37,193 nt of DNA, taken from assembly GCA_937924145.1 (NCBI GenBank), contig CALDTJ010000518.1, positions 1-37,193 of the forward strand, written 5' to 3'. Every line of letters begins with the position of its first letter. Positions within the stretch are counted from its first letter, which is position 1. The position numbers and the translations under genes were made by a program. The DNA comes from an uncultured Saprospiraceae bacterium (GTDB taxonomy: Bacteria; Bacteroidota; Bacteroidia; Chitinophagales; Saprospiraceae). Under the pieces are notes generated by a model. The model was not told the origin of the DNA. It ran no database searches and saw only the letters and a list, made by a program, of their open reading frames with translations. Of this stretch, positions 7,487-15,749 are shown one piece after another.

Positions 7487-7855
7487 TTAGCCCTCTTCCA
7501 TATATTCAAAAATCAAATGAATCCGATCTTCACTTCCATTATTGTTCACACTATGAGATGCAATATTATTAACCTCATGAGCAAAACCTTCTTTTAAATG
7601 GTAATGCTTGGGATGAATGAAAAAATCTACCTACTCATTGGTCTGGATAAGTATATGTATTTTGTGTAAAAAATAATAAGAAGGCGAACCATCTATGTGT
7701 GCATCAATCCCATAACCTGCTTTTAATTTAGCCAGCATCATTGCTTTGATTTCTTCTTTTGGATAACTATAGGCGGCAACAGCTTGATTCAAAATAGGCA
7801 TTAAGATAGATTTCCAGATCGCTATATCTCTACTGATACTTATTTTTGGAATTAG
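7487..7855 (-). pseudogene. Broken Asp/Asn beta-hydroxylase-like gene (2-oxoglutarate oxygenase fold)
   Basis: Reading the minus strand from 7855 gives IAIWKSILMPILNQAV, then LKAGYGIDAHIDGSPSYYFL and HKIHILIQTNE, then a TAG stop, VDF, and a loss of frame in a T run. In the shifted frame the match continues as FFIHPKHYHLKEGFAHEVNN, IASHSVNN and EDRIHLIFEYMEEG, then a stop. The H-x-D pair (AHIDGS), the NNxxxHxV stretch and the R-I-H-L-I-F-E end are the metal and 2-oxoglutarate pattern of the aspartyl/asparaginyl beta-hydroxylase family. About one T appears to be missing, and the N-terminal part beyond the TGA at 7856-7858 is not found. Two sequencing errors could in principle give the same picture, but the missing front half argues for real decay. 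Confidence 0.7.
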
Positions 7856-7910
7856 TCAATTAAAAAATCGAAAATCGAAAATTTCTGTATATCTTATTGA
7901 TTAGGTCCAA

Positions 7911-7947
7911 TAACAAAAAAGCCAAGTTTCTTTCGAGACTTGGCTTT
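7911..7947 (-). terminator. Terminator for the minus-strand giant gene
   Basis: AAAGCCAAGT (7918-7927) pairs with ACTTGGCTTT (7938-7947) around a 10-nt loop. Read on the minus strand the stem runs into six T (7920-7915), as expected for an intrinsic terminator about 320 bp after the stop of the giant gene. On the plus strand the T run is interrupted. Confidence 0.65.
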
Positions 7948-7957
7948 CTTGATTTCA

Positions 7958-8028
7958 CGTTGGGTTAGCAGTCTTTTAAGGAAATCAATTCGAAAGAATT
8001 GATGCCCTTAAAACTGCTAACCTAACTC
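7958..8028. repeat. Long hairpin of the GTTGGGTTAGC family
   Basis: CGTTGGGTTAGCAG at the left pairs with CTGCTAACCTAAC at the right, and the pairing continues inward (TTTTAAGG with CCTTAAAA, ATCAATTC with GAATTGAT) to a GAAA loop. The stem is about 30 bp with a few mismatches. Confidence 0.75.
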
Positions 8029-8186
8029 TTCCGATAAAGGTTAAACTATGCTAAAAACCAAAATTATTGAAGTATGCGGTCTTTAATATTTTATTTCGAA
8101 AAAATTGATTAATGATTTTGGTTGCAAATATCTGATTATGAGTACTTTGTAAAAAAATAATTAGTAATCAACGTAATCAATAATTA

Positions 8187-8264
8187 TTAGAAGTTAGGTT
8201 AGCTATTCTCCAAAACCTAATTTTTTACCAAAATTAAGTCTTGAAAAAGATAGCTAACCCAACG
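8187..8264. repeat. Second hairpin of the GTTGGGTTAGC family, at the 3' end of the giant gene
   Basis: GTTAGGTTAGCTAT (8193-8206) pairs with ATAGCTAACCCAAC (8250-8263), with one mismatch, around a 43-nt A/T-rich interior. On the minus strand it starts with CGTTGGGTTAGC, the same border as the copy at 7958. It begins four bases after the stop codon of the giant gene. Confidence 0.7.
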
Positions 8265-8268
8265 GTAG

Positions 8269-11200
8269 TTATCGCAATATCGTAATATCTCCTTTCATCA
8301 CTTCCCCTTCGGAAATATCCAATCTAAGTACGTAATAATAAGTACCTTCTGGCAACTCATCTCCATTATTGCTTTGTCCTTGCCAATCGTTGTTGTATGG
8401 ACTTGCACGGAAAACGATATCTCCCCAACGGTTGAAAATCACCATTTCACTTTTTGGAAAATCTACGGCATCGAAAATTAATTCATCTACTAGTAGCATA
8501 TCGTTCATGCCGTCACCGTTTGGGGTAATGGCATTTGGAACAGTGTTCGTCGTATCGACATCTGCACCCGGTAATACAACAACTCGGACATTTGCAATCG
8601 AACACAAATTAGAACAAGTAGCATTACAAACTTCGTATTGGAACTGCTGCGTACCGAAGTATCTTGCAGGCGTAGTAAATTCAAAAATGCCATCGCCCAC
8701 TTCACTTAAACTACCCGTAGTTGGTTGTTCAAGGATGTTAACAGTGAAATTATCAGAGTTAATCTGATCGTTTTGGATCAAATCTAAGGAACTGAAACTT
8801 TGACCTGGCTGAATCTCAAATTGATCGTCATTGGCGAATGGTAGGGTAGGGACATTTACCACTACGGTGTCTGTACTAAACGCACCACATTCGTCACTAG
8901 AGAGCGTCCATAGGTAAGTATTCTCTCCTTCCTCTAAATCTGCCACACTAGTGTTCGCATCATTTGGACTCACTACCATACTTTGCTCTAATGTCCTCCA
9001 TGTACCCTCAAACCCAGTTGGCAATTCTGCCATTAAAGTGGTTTCATTAATACATATTTCTTGATTGTCTCCAGCATTGGCAACTGGTAAATCTCCTTCG
9101 TCTATAATCAAGACTACAGACGTATTCTTACAGTTCGTCTCTGTATTGGTAACAGTTAAAGTATAACTTCCACCCCTGTTCACCTCTGGTGTATAAGTAT
9201 CACCTCCTGAGGCAATACTTCCTCCAATTGTCGTCCATTCTATAGCGATATTAGGTCCCATTGCTCCTGTCCCATTGATAATCAACGGTTGGTTACAAGT
9301 AATCATTCGTTCTTGACCTGCGTTCGCTTCTGGTATATCTAAGTTGCTCGCATCTACGACTACTTCGTCGCTGGCAGAACAGCCATCTGGACTAACGATT
9401 GTTAAGGTATAGGTCCCTGCTGCATCTACCATTACAGCTAATTGGTCGGCTTCTCCTATGATGTTACCATCACTAGTGGTCCAATTAATCTCACTTCCCG
9501 AAGGTAACTCCTCACTTAATCCAGCTAAGGTTACCTCTGGTTGGTCACAATTTATTTCTTGATCTGTACCTGCATTTGCGATTGGAATAATGACATCGCT
9601 TTGTACCAATACTTCATCTGTACTAGAACAACCATTTATTCTGTTCGTAACGGTTAAAACGAATCTGCCTGGACCAGAAATTTCTGGTGCAATCACCGTT
9701 GTATCTCCCACTAAATTACCACTGGTTGATGTCCACGAATAAGCGATATTCGTGCCTTGGTCAGATGCTTCTCCGTTCAGGGTGCTACCTGTTGGAAACT
9801 CACAACCCGTTATTTCTAAGCCGTCTCCTGCGGATGCGAAAGGTTTTTCTTGATCGATGGTGACGGATACTTTTCCGACGGCGTCACAACCTGTTTCTGT
9901 ATCTATTACATTTAAAGTGTATTCTCCTGGTTCAGAGACATCAACGGTTGTTTCGTTAGAAATTTCTATACCTGCCTCATTTTCCCAAGAAAAAACTAAG
10001 GTCGGGCTACCCGTATCAGAACCTCTACCGTCAAGGGTCACAACGTCGTTTTGACAATCAATTAATCTATCTGGTCCTGTTTCTGCAAAAATTTGTGTGC
10101 CATCTCCACCAATAATAGTTGGAGTTGTACTCACACAATTATTTTCTGTATTGGTGACAATGATTTTATAAACGCCAATGGAAGAGATCATGACCGTCGA
10201 ACTATCTTCTCCTCCACATAATACTCCATCATCAGTCGTCCATTCATACGTATAATTATCTCCCTCTGGAACGACCGCACTTAATGGCGTACATTCCGTC
10301 ATACAACTAAAAGTAATGCTATTAGGAATCGACACTTGAGGTTCTGCTTTATCTTCTCTTACGACTACGGTTATACTATCTGAGATACAATCAGCATTAT
10401 TGTTATTGGTGACGATGAATAAATAATCGCCCGCTGTTTCTGTTGTTGTTATATTTTCTGTAGAAATTAATTCATTATTAGGATCTTCCCAACGGTAAGT
10501 GAAAACGGCTCCTACCGAAGAATTTGATCCATCTAAAGTAGCTAGGGTCGTATCACAACCAATAATCACTAAGTCTGCCGTTTGGGCGACTGGTAGTGAT
10601 TCATCTGCATTAATCATCATGGTGTCCGAAGTCGCACAACCATTAATTGGATTTGTTGCTGTGAAAATATAAGTACCTACTCTAGTTACATCTGCTATTT
10701 GAAGTGAATCAGCATTAGGGTTGGCAATGGAAGAGCCATTTGGGGTGGACCATTCGCCTACTGTCCCAGGGTCTCCTGTTCCTGTTAATCTTAAGAAGTC
10801 GTCTTCGCAACCCATTTCTCGGTCTTGCCCTGCGTCTACATTTACAGGTTTGATTCTATCTTCAATGATAAAAGTACTATCTGAAACAATACAATTATTT
10901 AAGGTATCGATGACTGTAAATTTATAAAGTCCTTCTTGATCTACTACTGGGTCAAGAAGGGTATTTTCATTGACGATGTTGCCATCTTCTGTAGACCATG
11001 AGAACGTTGCGTTCGGATTTTCTTCTGGATTAAATACTTCAATACCTAATTGAACAGTACTATTTGTACAACCTAAAGTACCGCCTTTTACCACTTGTAC
11101 TCGTGGTGGTTGTGCTCTAATGACAGAGATGGTATCAGAAGCTGAACAATTGGTATTGCTAACTAAAACGGTGAAGATATAAGTACCCGTAGAGACAACA

Positions 11201-13890
11201 TTAACAACATCTCTAGAAGTATCTCCTTCAATCATCCCCTCTGTACCTGAGACGACCCATGTGGTGCTAATAACTCCTCCTGCATTTTGTGGTAGCGTAT
11301 AATCACTAGCGTCTATCGTTAGGTCTATTGGAGTGCCTTGTTCGATACATCCTGCATCGAGATCATCTCCTAGATCAACCATTGGTAAATCACTATCGCT
11401 TAAAGAAAGGTCATATACTTTTGTTACTGTTTTTGATAAATCTGATAAAGAAGTCAGTCTGACCGAATAAACACCTTCGGCAAGATCAGTCAGTATAATT
11501 TGACCGTTCTCTACATCTTGGTTATTGATAAATTGTTGACCGTCCTTTGAAACAAAGTAGAAGAAGGATTCTCCTGGATCACCAGGTACATCTAAGGTCA
11601 GTAGACCTTCTCCAATTCCACATTTTGGATGAAGCGAATCGGAAACGATTAAGCCAAAATTATCTACACAGATGTCCCCTATATTATTAAAAATACCAAC
11701 ATTATCTCCTGCACTTTCTACCGTCGTTACCTCTTGGGTTTCATCTAAAGCAAAGTTGCTACACCTGCCGATTGCTGCCTTAGCGGTAAAGCAGAGACTA
11801 TAAAGCACGGTGCCATCTGCTATAGTATTGCCTGCTACAGGATCTTCAGAAATCCATGCTACAGCTATTTGGTCACTACCGATAGCACTAATATCTTCTG
11901 TTTGTAAGACTTGGTCAGCCCGAATAACGATAGAATCTAAATTTAAAACAGTAGAGTCGTAGATATGTGTATATTGTAAAGAGACAATATTATTAAAGTT
12001 TCGGGCGGTGATATCTACACAAAATGATTCATCCTCTAGTACTTCTGTTGGCATAGATTCTAAGACTAGGCCACCTGCTGCTACGGTGACTTGGCCGTTT
12101 ACTGGTGCCACATCTGGGAATTTTCCGCTGCTGTTAATAACAAATGGTGGATTATCATTTGATACAGGTAAGGCTATTGCTGTTTCATCACCTAATTCAC
12201 CTGTCACTCTAAAACAAACTTCAAAAATAGTAGATCCATCTGGTAGTGTAATACCTTCATCAGTTGGACTATCCCATGTAATCAATTGTAATTTCCCGTC
12301 TATCACATCCTTTATCTCAAAGTCAGCAGAAGATAAGCCAGTAAGCCCAACGGTATTGATAGTTACATATTCTAACACGGTAGGATCCCATTCTATTGGC
12401 ATTTCTACGTGCGTGATATTTTGGAAATTTGTTACTGTTAATGGGATACAGATTTCTTCTCCTGGAGGAGCAGCGACTGTTCCTGCTGTGATACTAACCG
12501 TTGGTGGTAGTATTTGTACTTCACAGCCAAAAAACTGTGGTTCTAAACTTTCTCCACTGCTATTTTCTACATTAAAACCATTTCCCGCTAAGGGTAAATA
12601 AGTGAGCGAACTGATGCTATCAACTGGTCCTATCGCTTTAAAACATGCGGCAAATAGAAAATCTCCATCTGCAACCGTCTCTCCTGTTGGGCTGGACCAA
12701 TCTAAAACTAATACTCCGCTATTATCTGAAAAATTAGCGGCTGTCAATCCATTCAAATTATAATTTTCAGTTTGCACAAATTCTAAAAGCGTTGGATCGT
12801 AAGTGACGGTATACTTCAGGTTGGTAATATCTTGGAAGTTGGTAGTCGTAAAATCTATACAGACGGTTTCTTCAGCTTTGATGTCTTTACAGTCGGTGGT
12901 AAAAGAAATAATACTTTGACAGTCAGATACATTAATCGTTGGATTGTTTAATTGGAAAACATCATATTCTACGCCTAGTTCATCTACAATTTCAGTCGCT
13001 TTTTCTTTACTGTCTAGAAATTTAATCGTAGTAGTTGAATTTGGTTCGCCTACTACTTCATAACATAAGGTAAATATTTTGGAACTGTCTGGTAGCGTTA
13101 ATGTGGCTAGTGCATCATCAAAATATAAGAAATTGGCTATCGAATCAAAATTACCCAATGAATCTACGGGAACTTGAAATTTATCTTCTTCTATACTAGA
13201 AAAGTCTCTTGCTTCAACGAACTTTATCACGCTGCTATCCCAACTTATTGCAGCAGTCACACTGATAATATCCACAAAGCCTGATACCGTTAAATCATAA
13301 CAAATTTGATCTCCTTTACAAAGCACATCTAAAGGTTCCGTTGGAATAAAATTAAAAAATACATCAGGAATTCCTGTTGTAGCTGTGATCGTTCCATTTC
13401 GCGGAGGAACTCTTACAGGGTCGTAAATATTGGCATTTCCAGATATATTTCTATTAATGATAATTTCGCTTGGTGTATCCGTGAAACTTACTTCCGTTGT
13501 CTCTCCTTCTGCTATTAAAGCACGGAATTCTATACTGAAAAAATTCATACCATCTTCCAAAACCATCCCTACACCGTTGGGATCTTCCCAAGAGAAAACT
13601 AAGTTTCCCATAGCTGCACCTGAGGCATCAATATTGGCATCTGATAGGGCTAAGGCGTTATCCATGTTGATGGAAGCTATGCCTATAAATTCTAATTCAG
13701 CAGTATTCCAATTCAAAGAATATTGCATCTTAGTTATATCTGTGAAATCCATTACGGATGCATCTATGGTGGTAATACTACCAGAAGGGACAGTTGCGTC
13801 ACTTAAAACTAGGGTCGGCTGTGCAAAAGCCGAAAGCGTAGTGAAAAAAACAACAAAACCAGTGATGATAAATTTTAAGTACCTGTACAT
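8269..13890 (-). CDS. Giant T9SS type B substrate with five cohesin-like modules
   Basis: The protein has 1873 residues. The signal peptide is 1-23. Five cohesin-like beta-sandwich modules follow at about 26-171, 175-322, 325-460, 462-604 and 606-744, each with a NFxxITxxxY...WDxxxLxF pattern and a DGxxLFxxCF strand. From about 835 to 1670 there are roughly ten Ig/PKD-like repeats with a Cys pair and motifs such as ADAGxDxxI or VTNxxNGC. Then come a cadherin-like module (about 1685-1775, FANDDQFEIQPG) and the C-terminal type B sorting domain (about 1785-1873: NAITPNGDGMND, IFNRWGDIVF, LPEGTYYYVL). It should be exported by T9SS and kept on the cell surface, as an adhesin or part of a gliding surface layer. 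The PorP/SprF gene lies 100 bp upstream in the same direction and is probably co-transcribed. Cohesins elsewhere bind dockerins; no dockerin is seen here. Confidence 0.88.
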   Translation of the reverse strand: MYRYLKFIITGFVVFFTTLSAFAQPTLVLSDATVPSGSITTIDASVMDFTDITKMQYSLNWNTAELEFIGIASINMDNALALSDANIDASGAAMGNLVFSWEDPNGVGMVLEDGMNFFSIEFRALIAEGETTEVSFTDTPSEIIINRNISGNANIYDPVRVPPRNGTITATTGIPDVFFNFIPTEPLDVLCKGDQICYDLTVSGFVDIISVTAAISWDSSVIKFVEARDFSSIEEDKFQVPVDSLGNFDSIANFLYFDDALATLTLPDSSKIFTLCYEVVGEPNSTTTIKFLDSKEKATEIVDELGVEYDVFQLNNPTINVSDCQSIISFTTDCKDIKAEETVCIDFTTTNFQDITNLKYTVTYDPTLLEFVQTENYNLNGLTAANFSDNSGVLVLDWSSPTGETVADGDFLFAACFKAIGPVDSISSLTYLPLAGNGFNVENSSGESLEPQFFGCEVQILPPTVSITAGTVAAPPGEEICIPLTVTNFQNITHVEMPIEWDPTVLEYVTINTVGLTGLSSADFEIKDVIDGKLQLITWDSPTDEGITLPDGSTIFEVCFRVTGELGDETAIALPVSNDNPPFVINSSGKFPDVAPVNGQVTVAAGGLVLESMPTEVLEDESFCVDITARNFNNIVSLQYTHIYDSTVLNLDSIVIRADQVLQTEDISAIGSDQIAVAWISEDPVAGNTIADGTVLYSLCFTAKAAIGRCSNFALDETQEVTTVESAGDNVGIFNNIGDICVDNFGLIVSDSLHPKCGIGEGLLTLDVPGDPGESFFYFVSKDGQQFINNQDVENGQIILTDLAEGVYSVRLTSLSDLSKTVTKVYDLSLSDSDLPMVDLGDDLDAGCIEQGTPIDLTIDASDYTLPQNAGGVISTTWVVSGTEGMIEGDTSRDVVNVVSTGTYIFTVLVSNTNCSASDTISVIRAQPPRVQVVKGGTLGCTNSTVQLGIEVFNPEENPNATFSWSTEDGNIVNENTLLDPVVDQEGLYKFTVIDTLNNCIVSDSTFIIEDRIKPVNVDAGQDREMGCEDDFLRLTGTGDPGTVGEWSTPNGSSIANPNADSLQIADVTRVGTYIFTATNPINGCATSDTMMINADESLPVAQTADLVIIGCDTTLATLDGSNSSVGAVFTYRWEDPNNELISTENITTTETAGDYLFIVTNNNNADCISDSITVVVREDKAEPQVSIPNSITFSCMTECTPLSAVVPEGDNYTYEWTTDDGVLCGGEDSSTVMISSIGVYKIIVTNTENNCVSTTPTIIGGDGTQIFAETGPDRLIDCQNDVVTLDGRGSDTGSPTLVFSWENEAGIEISNETTVDVSEPGEYTLNVIDTETGCDAVGKVSVTIDQEKPFASAGDGLEITGCEFPTGSTLNGEASDQGTNIAYSWTSTSGNLVGDTTVIAPEISGPGRFVLTVTNRINGCSSTDEVLVQSDVIIPIANAGTDQEINCDQPEVTLAGLSEELPSGSEINWTTSDGNIIGEADQLAVMVDAAGTYTLTIVSPDGCSASDEVVVDASNLDIPEANAGQERMITCNQPLIINGTGAMGPNIAIEWTTIGGSIASGGDTYTPEVNRGGSYTLTVTNTETNCKNTSVVLIIDEGDLPVANAGDNQEICINETTLMAELPTGFEGTWRTLEQSMVVSPNDANTSVADLEEGENTYLWTLSSDECGAFSTDTVVVNVPTLPFANDDQFEIQPGQSFSSLDLIQNDQINSDNFTVNILEQPTTGSLSEVGDGIFEFTTPARYFGTQQFQYEVCNATCSNLCSIANVRVVVLPGADVDTTNTVPNAITPNGDGMNDMLLVDELIFDAVDFPKSEMVIFNRWGDIVFRASPYNNDWQGQSNNGDELPEGTYYYVLRLDISEGEVMKGDITILR

Positions 13891-13921
13891 GGGTGTTTTT
13901 ATGTTATGGATAGAATGTTAT

Positions 13922-13993
13922 TGGTTGCTAGTTGCTGGTTGCTAGTTGCTGGTTGCGCTCGAAACTAGCAACCAGCAACTAGTAACTAGCCTA
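13922..13993. repeat. GTTGCNN-unit hairpin touching the stop codon of PorP/SprF
   Basis: The arms consist of seven-base units (GTTGCTA, GTTGCTG) and fold back on the reverse units (CTAGCAACCAGC), with TTGCGCTCGAAAC at the centre. Read on the minus strand, the element starts TAGGCTAGTTAC, where TAG is the stop codon of the PorP/SprF gene (13991-13993). A sister copy with different units but the same centre and border is at 15675-15749. Confidence 0.75.
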
Positions 13994-14935
13994 CTTTTGA
14001 ATAGAGTAAGAAACACTAATTTCGTGAGTCACGCCAGCTGCTGGGCCGAAGGAACTAAAGTTATAATCGAAGCCATAGCCAATTCTGATATTGCTATTGA
14101 AGCCAGCTCTTTCGCCGATTAATACACCCGTTTCTGCGTGGGCACTACCTGCGGTAGAACCACCTACACCAATCCAGATAGCTGCATTGGTTTGGTAACG
14201 GAAATTGACACTAACGTTGACCGGTGCGCCTTGCACATACTTAGCCCAACCTGCCAATTCTAAATAACTTTCATCTTCTAAAAAGTGGAATATCCCTGCT
14301 TGTGCGTAGAAATGCTGCATTCGTTTTAGGAAGAAATTACCTGTTTCATCTTGGAACTCTGTATCTAAACCAATAGTTTGCGGTATGGATACACCTGCAT
14401 AAACTAAATCGTCTCCGCTTTCCAATCGACGGTAATAATATAAGCCAAATCCCACATCTGGGAATAATTGTTGTTGATTATCCGCTGCTACAATGTCGTC
14501 TTGATCTCTCAGATTTAACTCTCTCGTATCGACTCTATATTGAACAACTCCTAAACTTAGTCCTAAAGCAATACCCCCATAATAAGGGTCACCTGCCAAA
14601 ATACCTCCGATCCGACCGTATAAACCAGTCAAACCTGTAGGACCTGTTTGGTCATTGATTAAATAACCACCAGTTAGTAGGCCAAAACTTCCATTTTCAT
14701 ATAAATATTCGCCTCTGATTAATTGTGTTTGTGGAGAATTTTCAAAATCCGCCCACTGATTTCGGTGAGAAGCACCAAAGGAAAGATTGTCTTCGTGTAT
14801 CAAGTAATCTCGACTAACCATGGCTGGATTAATTGCCATATAATTGTCCTGATATTGAGAGAATAATGGCAATTGTTGGGCAAATAATTGCGAACCAAGA
14901 AATAGAATACAACAGAATGTAATCAGTTTTTGCAT
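13991..14935 (-). CDS. PorP/SprF family T9SS membrane protein
   Basis: The protein has 314 residues. After a signal peptide (1-19) comes QQLPLFSQYQDNYMAINPAM, the hallmark start of PorP/SprF proteins, then FGASHRNQWADF and a series of amphipathic beta strands ending in VTHEISVSYSIQK, as expected for an outer-membrane barrel. Known: SprF-type proteins are needed for secretion or surface attachment of the type B substrate encoded beside them. Inferred partner: the giant protein 8269-13890 just downstream. Its stop codon is the first triplet of the hairpin repeat at 13922-13993. Confidence 0.88.
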   Translation of the reverse strand: MQKLITFCCILFLGSQLFAQQLPLFSQYQDNYMAINPAMVSRDYLIHEDNLSFGASHRNQWADFENSPQTQLIRGEYLYENGSFGLLTGGYLINDQTGPTGLTGLYGRIGGILAGDPYYGGIALGLSLGVVQYRVDTRELNLRDQDDIVAADNQQQLFPDVGFGLYYYRRLESGDDLVYAGVSIPQTIGLDTEFQDETGNFFLKRMQHFYAQAGIFHFLEDESYLELAGWAKYVQGAPVNVSVNFRYQTNAAIWIGVGGSTAGSAHAETGVLIGERAGFNSNIRIGYGFDYNFSSFGPAAGVTHEISVSYSIQK

Positions 14936-15746
14936 GGGATATAATTATGTTTATGTTTGTATCTATAATTCTAAAAATAAAGCACAAGTCTTAAATTATT
15001 TAAAATTATTATATAAAACTTTTACTAATTCAACTAACTTCTTTTTAGCAAAAAAATTGCGAAAATCGCCTATCTTTTTTTTAAAATAAAACTATAAAAT
15101 GTAATAGATGCCATTCATGAAATGGACTATAATTTTATAGCAACTTGTTGCCGTAAGTGTCTAATACTTACATACCGCAAGGGGCTTCACAAAAAATAGG
15201 CAAAGGTTTAAATCTAGGAGGTGTGAGTATGATTCTCTACGTAATCAAACTATAGTGTTTCAGAGACAGAAAAAATTCCGTTTTGCAGGTTAGTTGGAAT
15301 AGATGAGGGAGTTATTTTCTAACCCACTTTCGTATTCAACTCTTTTGAGATGTATCTGTTTCAAAAAAGACTGCAAATATATTAAATCATAAACGAATAT
15401 GTCATTTTTTAACTTGTTTTTTTTGTCTTTGTAAACTGCCTTACCTATTCCCAATAAAAAAGCCAATCCAGTACGGTTACTGAATCGACTTAGTAGGTCT
15501 TATTAACGGTTGTTTTTTTCAATTTTAATGCTGTCGGTAATTGGAATATAAATTAGGCAATTATCCGCTAGGATATTACCCAGAATTTTTTTTAATCGTC
15601 AATTTCTAAAACGATAAATGTGCCGTCCTCGTGTTTTCTAAATTTATTTTTGTCTAGTTCTTGGCATAAGTTGTATCGGGTTGCGGGTTGCGAGTTGCGG
15701 GTTGCGCTCGAAACCCGAAACCCGAAACTCGCAACCCGTAACCCGC
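14936..15746. other. Spacer between PD40/OmpA and PorP/SprF genes
   Basis: This region of 811 bp has no supported gene. It is very A/T-rich near the PorP start. At its right end is the hairpin repeat 15675-15749. On the minus strand, 15676-15592 reads as a short protein-like end (CQELDKNKFRKHEDGTF, IVLEIDD, stop), a possible gene relic. The length argues against one transcript for the PD40/OmpA and PorP genes. Confidence 0.5.
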
Positions 15747-15749
15747 CTA
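15675..15749. repeat. GTTGCGG-unit hairpin touching the stop codon of the PD40/OmpA gene
   Basis: Seven-base units (GTTGCGG, GTTGCGA) on the left fold onto CCCGAAA/CTCGCAA units on the right over about 30 bp, with the same central GTTGCGCTCGAAAC as the copy at 13922. Read on the minus strand it begins TAGGCGGGTTACGGG, and that TAG (15747-15749) is the stop codon of the PD40/OmpA gene. Confidence 0.75.

Larger units (their letters stand above)
7440..8268. other. Repeat-rich spacer between PepSY gene and cohesin-type giant gene
   Basis: This 829-bp stretch holds no intact gene. It contains the hydroxylase-like pseudogene (7487-7855), a terminator hairpin (7918-7947) and two members of the GTTGGGTTAGC hairpin family (7958-8028 and 8187-8264). 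Confidence 0.7.

Noticed and set aside
12008-12601. 197-codon open frame opposite the cohesin-type giant gene
   Set aside because: It is a shadow of the repetitive coding sequence on the other strand. Its Ser/Thr-rich translation has no domain.
15226-15252. Tiny frame starting ATGATTCTCTACG after an AGGAGG-like sequence
   Set aside because: It has only eight codons before a stop, and Bacteroidetes genes do not usually use strong Shine-Dalgarno sites. It looks like chance.
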